From the NCBI GenBank assembly GCA_029216955.1, contig JANAVB010006999.1:1446288-1510287 (forward strand): a stretch of 64,000 nt of DNA, read 5' to 3'. The notes below the pieces were generated by a model, which had not been told where the DNA came from, searched no databases, and saw nothing but the letters and a program-made list of their open reading frames with translations. Positions 21,461-33,431 of this stretch are shown here, in pieces (the first letter of the stretch is position 1; each line of letters opens with the position of its first letter). This stretch comes from Iris pallida (Eukaryota; Streptophyta; Magnoliopsida; Asparagales; Iridaceae). The position numbers and the translations under genes were made by a program.

Positions 21461-24400
21461 GACCGTTCATGGATGTACAATCGATGACATGAGAGCAAGA
21501 TTGGCTTGAATGATGATTTCAAGGCGGGCGTTGAGGAATTTCTCAAATACGCCAGTAGCCAACCTGATTTCATGGATTGTAGACTCATCAAGTGCCCTTG
21601 TGTCAAATGTCATAATATTCCATTAAGAGAGGTGGATCTTGTGAGAGAGCATCTCTACAAGAAGGGTTTCGTACAAAACTACAAGGAGTGGACGGCTCAA
21701 GGAGAACCTTTGTTCTCGCAAAACCAGTCCACCTTTGATACGGAGGTCAGAGAGTCATCGCCTGGAGATCACCTCGAATATCGGCAGTGAAACCTAGCAC
21801 AAGAGATGATATTTACTGCGGCAGGGCCTACTTTTAATCCGGAGGATCCGAATACTGATGCAAAGAAATCCTATGATATGTTCAAGGATGCCGATACACC
21901 GATATATCCGAACTGTGATACTCATTCTGTCCTGTCTGTGGTGATGCGGCTGTTGAACATCAAGTCTGATTTCAACTTGTCGCATGAATGCTACGATAGA
22001 ATCATCCAGTTTGTCAGAGAGTTGTTGCCAAAAGGATCAAAGGATTTGCCTGAAAATTTTTACAAGTCGAAGATGATGATAAGAAAACTTGGATTAGGCT
22101 ACAAAAAGATAGATTGTTGTCGAAGCGGCTGTATGCTATATTATAAAGAGAACAAGTATAGAGACAAATGCACTTTCTGTAATGCGGACCGGTACAAGCC
22201 AGTTCGGGACAAAGGAAAGTCAATTGCCCAAGGAAAGTTGTGTCCCTACAGGTACATGCAGTTCTTGCCTTTCACAAAAAGGCTGCAGAGGATGTATATG
22301 TCAGCAAATACAGCACAATACATGACCTGGCATAGCAAGGAACGACATATGGATGAAGAAGAATTATCTCATCCTTCTGATGGAGAGGCATGAAAACATT
22401 TTGATCAGTGCTATCCAGAATTTGCTGCGGAGCCTAGAAATATTCGATTGGCGCTATGTTCTGATGGATTTACTCCTTTCGGACAGTCAGGATCTCAGTA
22501 CTGTTGCTGGCCAGTAATTTTGACCCCTTATAATTTACCACCATGGATGTGCATGAAGATGCCTTACATGTTCTTGACACTTATTATACCTGGTCCTAAA
22601 AATCCAAAAAAGAACATCGATATCTACATGCAGCCATTGGTGGATGAGTTAAAACAATTATGGAAATTCGGTGTCCGTACGTACGATATATCGAAGAAAC
22701 AAAACTTCCAGATGAAAGCAACACTTATGTGGACTATCAATAATTTTTCAGCATATGAAATGTTATCATGATGGAGTACTCATGGGACTAAGTCCTGTCC
22801 GATATGCACGGGAAACGGTAAGGCGTTTCGTCTTCAGCATGGAGGAAAGGCATACTTTTTTGACTGTCAACGTCAGTTCCTTCCCATGTCGCATCCGTGG
22901 AGGAGGAACAAAGATGCCTTCAGAGCTGGTAAACAAAACTATCTCCTCCCCCATTGAGACAGACAGGAGATCAGGTTTAGGAAGAGGTAGAGGATCTGCC
23001 GACAGTGATGGAAGATCCGAGAGCAGAGTATCATTTCGACGGTTTTGGACATAGCCACAACTGGACGAAGCGGAGTATCTTCTGGGACTTACCTTATTGG
23101 AAGGACAATCTCATAAGACATAATCTTGATGTCATGCATATCGAAAAAATGTATTTGACAACATCTTCAATACGATAATGGATATCAAGAAAAAAACGAA
23201 AGACAATCCCAAAGCAAGAAAGGACTTAGAAAATATTTGTAAGCGCCCAGAGTTGAACCTAAGACGAAGTAGCAATAATACATTGGTCAAGCCTCCAGCG
23301 CCATTCGCATTGGGTGGGGAAGATAAATTAATAATATGCAATTGGATAACGAAATTGAGATTTTCTGACGGCTATGTGTCCAATCTGGCGAGATGTGATG
23401 ATCTTAATGAACGCAAACTGACAGGAATGAAGAGTTATGATTGTCATGTGTTCATGGAAATGTTACTACCAATTGCTTTCAGAGAGATGTTGCCTCCTCA
23501 GATATGGACTCCGCTTGCCGAATTATCTATATTCTTTAGAGATTTGTGCTCAAGCAAGTTGACGGTGCAACATATGATTGAACTTGAGAAGAAAATTGTA
23601 TTGACAATATGCAAGTTAGAGAAGATGTTTCCTCTAGGGTTTTTTGATAGTATGGAGCACTTGCCAATTCATCTTCCATACGAAGCACGTGTCGGTGCTC
23701 CCGTACATTATCGATGGATGTACCCATTTGAGAGGTATAAATTAATTATCTTGAATCTAATTTTCTAGCATTTCATATTCTAATATTTCTAATCGATGAT
23801 GATTTCCTTTTTCCATATATCTACACCACCTAAAGAAGAAGGTGGGTAATAAGGCTCATGTAGAGGCTTCGATATGCGAAGCATATATCATTGAGGAGGT
23901 TTCAAACTTTTGTTCTATTTAATTTGATACTCATGTCAGAACAAATCAAAATAGAGCCCCAAGGAATGACGAAGGTGGGGATGATGCACCGATTAGTGAT
24001 ATCCTATCTATCTTCAATGTAAAGGGTAAGCCTACAAGTGCTACTAAAATACGGTGGTTGGAAGACGATGAGCTTGAAGCTGATAATCGATATGTATTAT
24101 TAAATAGCGGCATAGAAGAAATGAAAGATATTGAGAAGTAAGTGACAACTTTACTAGCGTGTTTACTATACATGTATAGTTAGCAAAGAAGTATCATAAC
24201 TTTGATTTTTTTTTATCACAATACTTTTAGAGCCGAAGTACAAATAGAAAGACCTAATATTGATGATGATGAACTTGCAAGAGAGGTTGATAGAAAATTT
24301 CCGTCGTGGTTCCATGATTATGTAAGAATATTAAAACGTGATCATTGTTAATTCTTCGTTACAAATAAGGATACAATATACCTACAATCTGTGATGTTTC

Positions 24401-25206
24401 AGGTTTTCCGTCCTGGCATAAACTTACATAATGAGGGACTTCGAGCACTAGCCATTGGACCAAGTAAGAAGTCAAAGTGTTGGGATGGATACACGATTAA
24501 TGGTTTCAAGTTTAGAACAACTGATAAGCCTATCAACCACTCATTTTTCGATGAAGATGGCAATTTTACCAAGAGTTCTGGAGTGTGTGTAAGGGGCTCA
24601 ATCTACGATGCGGATCCAGAACATAATTATTATGGTATACTAAGAGATGTTATAGAGCTGGAATAGCCGCGGTTGATTTCTTTTGATACGAACATTGTGT
24701 TGTTTAAATGTGATTGGTTCGATACAACACCTAAGCAAGGATGGAAAATTGACAAATAATTTGGATTTGTTGATATAAAGCATGGTAAAAGATATGGAGG
24801 ATTCAAACCTTTTGTGTTGGCAAGTCAAACAATTCAAGTATACTTCACAAGTTATCCTAGTCGACGACGTAATACCCGGGACTGGTGGGCTGTATGCAAG
24901 ACTAAAGCTAGAAACACTTATAATGTCGGAGAGCTGGCATACCAGGAGGATGAAATAGCAATTCCTTAACTTTCATATATCACTTCGACCGTCGTTGATG
25001 ATACGCAAGTTGAAGTTACTGATGAGGATGTTAGAGTTGATGAAGAGGTTGTTATAGAGAGAACTGATGATATGGAGGTATCAGATGAGGAAGATGAAGA
25101 TGAAGAAGAAAATGAAGAAATAGATGACTATAACGATAATTCGGGAGATGATGATGATTCGGGAGATGAAGAGGAAGAAGAGGACGATGATGAAATCGAT
25201 TTGTAA
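21461..25206 (+). pseudogene. TNP2-like CACTA transposase, degenerate
   Basis: Domains are in the usual order. A Transpos_assoc-like start (DRSWMYNR at 21461, then KCPCVKC-type Cys motif to 21790) is followed by Transposase_21 (21806-23160, with WPVILTPYNLPPWMCMK and KQNFQMKATLMWTINNF). Then come DUF4218 (23430-23735, ending EARVGAPVHYRWMYPFER), a linker (23830-24320), DUF4216 (24402-24969, with VFRPGINLHNEGLRALA and DWWAVCKTKARNTYN), and an acidic Asp/Glu tail ending at TAA 25204. In-frame stops lie at 22391, 22769 and 22955. Single-base frameshifts lie near 22970-22990 and at 23146-23151, where an A-run is one base short. The protein would cut the element's ends; this copy is inactive. Confidence 0.9.
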
Positions 25207-26014
25207 CTTTATGACCAAGTATCCTAACATTTACAACTTATATCAGGTATGGCAATGTAATGAACAACATGAAAAGTTGGGTTTTTCATATATGCCAAAA
25301 CATTTGAGGTGAGCTTGATCTCTCCGACAACTAATTTTGTTGGTTATGTAGACTGTTTGCTAATTAAATTAAAGTCGAGTTCTTAATTTATTATGTATGT
25401 CATTGATTCATCTATCACCAACTGCCTACAAATAAGGGTAGAGCATCAAACCCCAACCAAGTTTAATTGCTAATAGTGCACACTATCATCTGTAAGATGT
25501 TTCTTCCTTTTTTTTAATTATTTTCACTACATTTAACTTAATTCAGAGCCCCAATACATATTTATTCTCATTATGACTGCAACAAAATGTAGGATTCTGA
25601 ATATGAGCCATAGCTTGAAGCTGGGTTTAGAAGAACCATCATATGTTTGAAAATTATGAAAGATAATGAACCTCAGATATATGTTCAAAATGGTTTAAAA
25701 TATTACAAAGAATCCCATTGGCTAAGTACAAACAATAGATTTTTTTCTTTTAACTCAATATCTTCAAAGTCTGCAAATGATATTTTTGTTGGCTTCTTTT
25801 CTTGGCTTCCAAGGCTTTGTTCATATCTTCTTGGAATAATAAATCTTGACCTTCACTTGCCTTAATACAAATTTATCTTTTTCGTCTAATTTTTAGAATT
25901 TGAATTTTTGCTTTTGAAGCTTTTTTCGGGTGTTCGGATCACAACTCTGATACTAGTTGAATATGTGGAAGCTAGGTTCATCTCGACCGGCCCCGTCTAC
26001 TCCAGATCTTATCT
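25207..26014. other. Spacer between the two CACTA genes
   Basis: AT-rich, no supported gene. The short frame at 25647-25865 has no recognisable domain. At the right end, a ~33 bp stretch containing CATCTCGACCGGCCCCGTC is repeated at 25979 and about 26050, the second time inside the start of the TNPA-like frame, which looks like a local duplication. Confidence 0.5.
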
Positions 26015-26885
26015 ATGACGAACCGAGGTCGTCGCCGCCTCCGTGGAGGTTCATCTCGACCGGCCCCGTCCACTCCAGATCAACTAATCGGAGGAGCATC
26101 CGAAGACGACATTATTATGACAGATGACGGGTTGTCCCCGTAGCCTACTCCGTCATCGGTGGGAGGCATGCCATCTTCTCTTCCCTCTGGAGGCACACCG
26201 TCTTCTCTTCCCTCTACATCCAATACTGTTCCTCCTGTTGCTTCTAGTGGAGCAAATATGTATCCCGGTCTTATGTTTTTGTCCAATGGAGCATATTACC
26301 GACGTCCAGGTTTTCTGGATCCCCCCAGTCCACCAGAGAGGCCTGCTAATGAGACACGCATAGAGCTATGGTCCGATGGAAAAGCATAAATAATAAATTA
26401 TAGTATATTCATTTATTGTCTTGTTGTTATTTATTTCTAATTGTAATTTTATTTGTTTATTCTTAGGTTCTTTCCCCTTAGAGCTGGGAATGAGCTCGGA
26501 GACATCATACGAGAAAATTTTCATGGACCTTATTTAAATTCACTACAACAAAAAGACCTATTAATGACGCTTGATAAGTGGATTTCATGACGGCTGATAA
26601 AGAAGCGTCATCAAAGTTCAGCAAGACTCCATTCTATGACAGTGTCCAATATAAATGTTATTGATAGTCTTTCAGTCATACGAGCGTTATGAAAAAAGCA
26701 CCAAAATTTAAGTCAAAACCTCCACTCCCCCGCACTTAAGAAAAAGCCTAAACCAAGAAGCTCCACAGCTACTCCCTCAAGGCCTTCAAAGAAGCCCTAC
26801 CGCTCTCCTGGCTCGCCTCCGCCGTCCGTCTCCTCTCCGCCACCCTCTCCTCTCTCCTTCACGAGCAAACCCTAATTTAAAGCAA

Positions 26886-27236
26886 GTTCCTCTACCACGC
26901 CACTCTCTCCTCTCTCCTTCCTCCTTCTGCAACCGTCCCCTTCCGCTGCTCCGACGAGCGACGGCCCCGCGCTGACGTACGCCCTCGTCATCCTCAACCA
27001 GCGCGTCCCTCGCTTCTTCCCCCTCCTCTGGAAGCACGGTTCATTTCTCTCTCTTGGTTTTCTTTTTTTAGGGTTTGTAAAGTTCTCCCTTTCTCTAAGT
27101 TTTGGAGGTTTTTTTTTCTCGATTTCGTGTTTAGAGGAGCAAAGCTGCGCCTTTGTGCTGATGGCGGCGCCAACCGGGTCTACGATGAGTTGCCGGAGAT
27201 GTTCCCGGACCAGGACCCTCTCGACGTCCGGTTCAG
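26886..27236 (+). pseudogene. Captured thiamine pyrophosphokinase fragment (two exons)
   Basis: Exon 1 (to 27038) encodes SDGPALTYALVILNQRVPRF followed by FPLLWKH. Exon 2 (27140-27236) encodes AKLRLCADGGANRVYDELP and then FPDQDPLDVRFR. This is the N-terminal part of plant thiamine pyrophosphokinase, which converts thiamine to thiamine diphosphate; CADGGANR is its characteristic motif. The intron keeps a GT donor (27039) and AG acceptor (ending 27139), and exon 2 ends at AG|GT, so the piece came from genomic DNA rather than mRNA. The rest of the enzyme is not found, though HDTDDF at about 27376 faintly recalls the next conserved motif. No start ATG is clear in this frame. GC content is far higher than in neighbouring sequence. 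Confidence 0.85.
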
Positions 27237-28590
27237 GTGCGGTTTTGTCGCTTCGTTGCTCCTCAGAATCTCGATTCTTGGTTAAAGTTTGCATCTTGAC
27301 TTTCGATTGCAGTTGTTTTATTGCTATTTTGCTAACGAGTTGTTTATATGGTGTGTTCTTCTTGTGGAAAAAAACCATGACACGGACGACTTTTAGCCTT
27401 TAGATAGTAGAGAAGTGCACGAGTACAACACACGATCATCTGAACACGACACCATGTGTAGGACATGGTCTCAATTGTTCGATCCTTCCTTGAAGTTTGA
27501 TTTTTTTTTTCTTGGAATGAAAGTCTCAATTGTAGGTGTGCCGAAACTATTCAATGATTTAGTATTTAATTGCTTGACAGTAAGCTATTCCTTTCATTAT
27601 TAGTTCTATCTTATACAATGAAGAAAGAACATAACCATTCTCTTGGAATAAGTAACATACTATAGGGAACTCTAAGTATAACAGGCTCCTACAAATGCAG
27701 GTCAGGGGATGTTCAAAATGAGCATAGTTACCTATATTATAATAAATTATGTTTCAATGAACATGCATCCTCCATTCTGCAAATGCCAAGTCCTATCACC
27801 ATGCCAAACGAGACCATCAAGTATTACCTTGTGCCTGTGCCTCTGTGGTTCTATCATGTTAAACTACTTGCATGAAATTTATCTGAATCATCTGATTGAT
27901 TGGCCTTCTTATGGTGTTTTATTGGTAACTTCCACTATAAAATAAGTGTATCACCAAAGTTATGTCATTTTACGGATATTTTTACCTTGATTTGTGACAG
28001 GTTTCCAACTTAGCTGCCCACTTTTCCATCATGGTTTATAAGAGAAATAAATTCACTACAAGACTCTTTATATTCCTTCTCGACCTAGCCTTTTGTTTCA
28101 TCAATAAAGTATGTCTCACTACTTGGCAACTGGCCTTAGGTTTCATGCTGAGTCCCTCTTGCCTAGAATTTTCGAAGCCAGAAATTGCATTAACTCATAC
28201 AAGTTGATGTCAGCCGTTTGGTTTGACTATTTTATGAAGCCTGCCTGATTTAGATTTGTGCTTCATGACTAATTTCTTTGTGGTGAAGGCATGAATTAAC
28301 TGGGTAGCTGTGGTTAGAATTTCTTTAAACCTTGTAACAAATCAAAAATGGGAGCCAGGAGCTATCATAATGCTGTCCACTTGAACCATGTCCATTAGAT
28401 CTGGATCTGGATCAATTAACTAATATACTGATGTTGGAAAGCATGTGTAACACCTTGGAAGTTGTTTGTACTAATATATGCCAGCGAGACAGTTTCAGAT
28501 AGCTATTGTCCTATAAATTCCATCTGGCTTTGATGTGCATTTTAATCCATCTCCTGTGATAGTAAAGTTATTTATTTATTTGAACTACAG
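27237..28590. other. Non-coding interior of the gene-carrying CACTA
   Basis: AT-rich, intron-like sequence between the two captured gene fragments. No exon, tRNA or repeat is supported. Part may be intron of either captured gene. Confidence 0.45.
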
Positions 28591-29226
28591 AATTCTTGAT
28601 GTTTCAATGGATGAACTCCAAAGTAACTTTGAATCTGAAGCATCAGATAGGCATAAAGCATCCCTTAAATTATGCAAGAAATTTCTTGGAGTACTGTTTC
28701 TTTAGAGCACTTGCTCTCTCTACTCAAGTCACAGGACACCTTTCTGATTTGAAGTTTAGACGCCTTACATTTGATATGATGTTAGCCTGGGAAGCTCCTT
28801 CTGAATCAAGCCAGCCTCTAAAGGTATAAATAATAGTTCTTATTACATCATAATTAACCAATTTTATTAAGGGGTGTCATAATCATTACTTTTAGAGCTA
28901 ACATTATCTTCACATTAAGGAAAAGAAGTTTTTTCTTCTTTTTTGTTCTTTGTACGCATAACTGTATATTATTCAATAGATCAATAGAAAATTCCTCAAA
29001 TTAGTATATCATACTTCCAATCAGTATTTTGCTCATGGTGCTCATCTTTGTAACAGATAGACAGAGACAATACTGTTGGGATAGAGGCTTTTTCTCGAAT
29101 AGCTCCAGCAATTCCCATCATGGCAGATGTAATAACCTGTTCGAGTCTTTTTGATGTACTTACTAATTCCTCAGGAGGACAACTTCCATTTTCTATCTAT
29201 GAGAAGTATCTTGGAGGGCTAGACAG
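28591..29226 (+). pseudogene. Captured exons of a conserved plant protein (DUF639-like)
   Basis: Exon A is 28591-28823, preceded by an AG acceptor and followed by GT. It encodes ILDVSMDELQSNFESEASD, then after a one-base shift near 28655-28660 YARNFLEYCFFRALALSTQ and FRRLTFDMMLAWEAP. Exon B is 29057-29226, again with AG/GT borders, and encodes VGIEAFSRIAPAIPIMADVI and LPFSIYEKYLGGLD. The phrases fit my recollection of the plant DUF639 family, whose function is unknown to me; the family name is the less certain part, the exon structure the more certain. Both exons are in the same orientation as the thiamine pyrophosphokinase piece. Confidence 0.68.
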
Positions 29227-29375
29227 GTTAGCTCCAACATTTTATTATTATCTACACAAATTCTTATTTGGCTAATTTCTGTATGCTATATTGCTATGAT
29301 TACTACTATCGAAGATATATGATTCCAATAATTTAGTAAGATGTATTTCGTGGTCTCTATCGAACCAGTTAAAAA

Positions 29376-29376
<1 letters not shown>

Positions 29377-29456
<80 letters not shown>
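29377..29456. repeat. (TA)n microsatellite
   Basis: About 75 bases of nearly pure TA dinucleotide. The Tyr/Ile frames across it are artefacts. Confidence 0.95.
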
Positions 29457-29457
<1 letters not shown>

Positions 29458-29567
29458 ATATATATATCCTCACGAAACATTAGAAGTAGGGCGAGTGACT
29501 TCAGTCGATAGCGCACGCAAATCAAGTAGCATAGGTAAAAGGACAGAATAGGGAAGGACATCATGAA

Positions 29568-29569
<2 letters not shown>

Positions 29570-29631
<62 letters not shown>

Positions 29632-29641
29632 TATATATAAT
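29570..29641. repeat. (TA)n microsatellite
   Basis: Second TA tract, 115 bases after the first, interrupted by AATA near its end and followed by (CA)n at 29660-29671. Confidence 0.95.
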
Positions 29642-29671
29642 AAAGTCACCCCTTCCCCAACACACACACAC

Positions 29672-30540
29672 AAGAAAAATAAAGCAGGTTCTGTTTGTTG
29701 CTAATATCCTTTTCTTTTTCCATACTTTCTTTGGTTATTTCTTTCGATTAAAATATGTCAGTACTCAAATCCTTAACTGTTAGTGGGATAAGAAGCAGTA
29801 GTGCAACATTCAAGCTTATGGCTGGTTGTAGTAAATCTTTTCATACATCTACAAGCGTGTCACATAAGCCTAGAATAATATGTCAAAATTTTAAAGGTCC
29901 AAACTGTTAATTTAGAAATCGTAAATGTAAAGTATGTAGTAAATCTTGTCTCCTACATTCTTGAGCTACTGAACCATGATAATGCCATGGTTTGGTATGT
30001 AGTAGTTTCTCTTAGGGAGAAAGAGGTTTGTTGAGTAAAGATGCATGTTTCATTGTAACATTATTTAATTGCAACCCATCGGTCTCCTTTCTTTTATATG
30101 TCTGTAGTTGTTGATTCTCTTTGTTACTTGGCCCATGTTGCAGAGGGAAGGAGAAGAACTTCAGTGGCTTAGTATTCATGTGGATTTTCCTAAATGCTTT
30201 ATCTGGGTTAGTGGAGATGTTTTGATGTGGATAGTTTTGATGTAGCTAAAGTGTACTCTATATTAGATAATCTATATATTTTGAGAAGATGTATATAATG
30301 AAATGGAGAAATGTAGAATGGTAGCTAAAGTACTCTATTTTGAGACAATGAAATGTAGCTAGCTAAAGTACTCTATATCTGTGAGATGTTGATGTACCCT
30401 ATTTTGAGACAATGAAATGGAGAATGGTACTTTATATTACATTTCAATATTTTGTTGTGAATATGGTTCAAAGTGGTTGTTTTCGAATTGAATTGAGCAG
30501 TGTTTGGAATGTAATGTATAACATGCAGTATAGAGCGTTA
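29672..30540. other. 3' interior of the gene-carrying CACTA
   Basis: AT-rich. A possible exon-like piece follows an AG at about 30143 but cannot be tied to the second captured gene. At 30235-30440 the phrases GTAGCTAAAGTACTCTAT and TTTTGAGACAATGAAATG recur two to three times (local duplication). Confidence 0.4.
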
Positions 30541-31499
30541 TAAATGTGATACAATGATCATATACAGATCATCTATTCATAACGGTTTTTACATAACTAT
30601 CCATAATGCTTTGAAAATAAACCGTAGCAGAAATTCAACCTATTAATGACGGTTTTGGAAGAATTATTTATAACGCTTTTAAAAACATTTATAACATCCG
30701 TTTTCATAACGCTTGGATTGGAAAAAAAAGCGTCATAGTTTGTAATAAATGACGCTTTTTAGCCGTCATTGAAAGGTGTTTTTGTTGTAGTGATTTCAGG
30801 TCTATACCAGAGCCGAAGAAATACATTTGGCTTGATATGTTGAGGGTATGTTCTAATTATTTCTAAAAATTTATGGGTCTTCTTTCTTATGGTTATAAGA
30901 GTAATTCATAGTATTTTCATTATAGTGTTTAATCTGTTATAATTTTTGATTTTCTATTTTAACTTGCAGAAGAGCTACTGGTGGCCAGACCATAGAGAGG
31001 CAGAGATCAAAAAATGTTACAAGTCGATTGCCGGAAGAAGGCTGGCAGATATGGTGTGTGACCAGAAGACTTTTGTGGCACTTGATGGAAACAAGCGCAA
31101 GGATTGGCTAAAAGAGGAATATTGGAAGAAGATGCAAGAGGATATGGCCAAACATGAGTACAAGACTAGGTCGGATAAGGCAAAGACAACTCGTGCTAAA
31201 GTTGGTCTCCACACGGGTGGATCGATCCCGACCGCAGAACATTTTCGACGAATGGTATGTAAAATCGTTAATTAAAGTGTAAAATTTTATTATTTATGTA
31301 TATATTATAGAGTTAACTTTTACAGTACGAGGAGGCCACTAAGGCAGGCTTAGATACAAGTTCTGTCAACTTTCCTAAGATATTCGAACGTACCCATAAA
31401 CGAAAGAAAGATGAAAATTTAGTAGACGAACGGGCTACCAAAGCATTTGTAAGTATTTACTTGTCTTTCAACAACTTGCTTTTCTTTGCTTCTATTCAT

Positions 31500-31760
31500 G
31501 TATATAATTTTGTGGTAAAATCTTGGATATAATCTTATGGTAAAAAATTGGTGTCAGACATGCTTTGCTGCCAAACCACATGCTTTGTTTCTTAAATTTT
31601 TAGTGTCAGACATCTTGGATATAATATTGTGGTAAAAAAATGGATAGTAAACCACATGCTTTGCTACCAAACCAAATGCTTTGCTACCAAACAACATGCT
31701 TTCTTTCTTATGTTTTTAGTGTCAGACATCTTGGATATAATCTTGTGGTAAAAAGTTGGT
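31500..31760. repeat. Local tandem repeats in a TNPA-like intron
   Basis: Two interleaved motifs recur: ATGCTTTGCTACCAAACCA (about four copies) and GTCAGACATCTTGGATATAA (two to three copies, each followed by TYTTGTGGTAAAAA). It is within non-coding sequence following the exon that ends at 31449. Confidence 0.75.
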
Positions 31761-32880
31761 TCTGATGTAGAAAGGACTCAATACCTAAGGTTGTGATGCA
31801 CATTATTTGCTCTTTCTAACTGATACCCTATAGGTTGTATAGCAAATGATGGGAAGAACCACACCAAGGGATCATAAACTAATTCCACTTTCATGTGAAG
31901 CTTACAAGTTGAATTATCTTTCTAACAGATACCCTAGGTTGTAGACTCTTAACTATATGAGATTATAGCTTAGTGAGAGTAATGACAGAACCCAATTCTA
32001 ATTCTACGTTCTGAGTGTTTTTGTGGTACAAAAACATGACCAGACCACTCATGAAATGAATGGATTTGTGATACAACAATGTTAAATTATAATATAAGAA
32101 CACTGACTGGGCCTTCCACTTTGATTCTTCCTGCAACTTCAAAACAAACATATTGCTGTCATGGATAAACTTTGATCAGGTCTATAGTGCGAAAGGCTTC
32201 GCCTGATCCATGAGTGCTGGAACAGTTCTGTTACTCTACTAGTGCAAAAATGACAGGTTCTGTTACTCTACTAGTGCAATAATGTTTATGTATTGGCAAG
32301 TTGTACTATATCCTAAGAAAACACAAATAATTAGTTTAAATCAGGCTGGGGAGGACAAAATCATGCTTGCCACATTCATGAGAATCAACATCTGGTCTTT
32401 CCTCCTAACCTAATAAAAATTATATAGTACTGTCTATATACTATTCTCCCCTACTATTTTTTTCAGGAGGCCAGAATGAAAATATGGATTGTCTATGGAT
32501 TGTCTGCTGGTACTCTAGTGATGCTTTCGTCTTCAAAGCCACAATGTTAAATTTTAACTGAACTGCACAATGTATCCATAGATTAATTTGGGGAAGAATG
32601 TATATCTACCAGTACTTCTAGCCTCTCTTCTATACAACATGAACTATCCGTCTAATATAAAAAGTAGAGTGCAAAACTGCAAATTATGTGGATACCTACC
32701 TACTATCATTACTTTCATATACTTTTTCCTCGTACCTTGTGAATGTTTTAACTGTATCTTTATATTACAAATAGAAATTCATATTCTTCAAAAACACGTA
32801 GTTTGGTTGTAATTTTATATATTCATGATACCATTATATATACAAGAGGACTATGAGATATTGGAGAGTCATGTCTCTCA
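31761..32880. other. Non-coding stretch within the TNPA-like gene
   Basis: No domain or RNA gene is recognised. A 23 bp phrase containing TTCTGTTACTCTACTAGTGC is duplicated in tandem at about 32224 and 32256. This is probably a long intron of the CACTA gene. Confidence 0.5.
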
Positions 32881-33431
32881 AGCAGCTGATCAGGAAGGGG
32901 GGCCACTGGTACTAGTATGCCACATATGTCCTCTGAAAGAAATGACTTGTGGGTACAGGCTATTGGGAGAGGAAAGGGCGGTAGCGTGTGCGGTACCGGG
33001 TCGTTAGTATCGCAACCGTCGAGATACGCCAGAGCTCTTCCACCTATATAGTCTACTACCGGTCCTGCACATGCTCTACTACTTCTACTGGCTTTCTTAC
33101 TATGGAGCAGATGACCACCATGATGTTCGACTTTCAGAGACAGCTGAGACATATTACGGAGTTGGTGTCTTCTACTAGTGCTCATCATGGTACCACTGCT
33201 CATTCTGGTAGTCCGACTGTTCCTCCTCCTACAGCTCCTCCTTCCTTTACTCCAGCTACTGTACCATCCGTTGCTTCTCCGGCCACGTCTCCATCTGTTG
33301 CTCCTCTGGCTACGTCTCTATCTTTTGTTCCTCTGGCTACGTCTCCATCTGTTGCTCCTTCGGCTACTTCTGTTCCAGCTCCTGTTTTTACGACGAGCCA
33401 ACAAGCAACATTAGTTACGTTCATGACATAG

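Larger units (their letters stand above)
26538..30795 (+). mobile_element. Nested CACTA element carrying host gene fragments (Pack-CACTA)
   Basis: The 4252 bp element 26541-30792 starts CACTACAACAAAAA and ends TTTTTGTTGTAGTG, with the 3 bp duplication ATT at 26538-26540 and 30793-30795. Removing the element and one ATT rejoins the TNPA-like exon in frame, which confirms the boundaries. Subterminal ATGACGCTT / AACGCTT motifs occur at both ends. It has no transposase. It carries exons resembling thiamine pyrophosphokinase (26886-27236) and a second plant protein (28591-29226), plus two TA microsatellites. It would need a transposase supplied by another CACTA element. Confidence 0.92.
26015..33431 (+). 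pseudogene. TNPA-like second CACTA gene (Transposase_24 type), split by a nested transposon
   Basis: The frame from ATG 26015 gives an Arg/Gly-rich start and a Pro/Ser-rich region, with one in-frame stop at about 26141, and reaches RIELWSDGKA (about 26390). Exon 2 (~26470-26540) ends GNELGDIIRENFHGPYLN and continues after the nested element at 30796-30848 (PEPKKYIWLDMLR). Further exons are 30969-31254 (SYWWPDHREAEIKKCYKSI) and 31326-31449 (FERTHKRK motif), each with GT/AG borders. The C-terminal part at about 32925-33430 (LWVQAIGRGKGG, then QMTTMMFDFQRQL and a Ser/Thr/Pro/Ala tail) has a stop near 33047. Homologues in CACTA elements bind subterminal repeats. Confidence 0.82.

Noticed and set aside
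27370..27395. Third thiamine pyrophosphokinase exon
   Set aside because: Only a six-residue resemblance (HDTDDF) without splice borders or further conserved residues, too weak to annotate.
29286..29673. Tyr/Ile repeat frames
   Set aside because: They are translations of (TA)n microsatellites.
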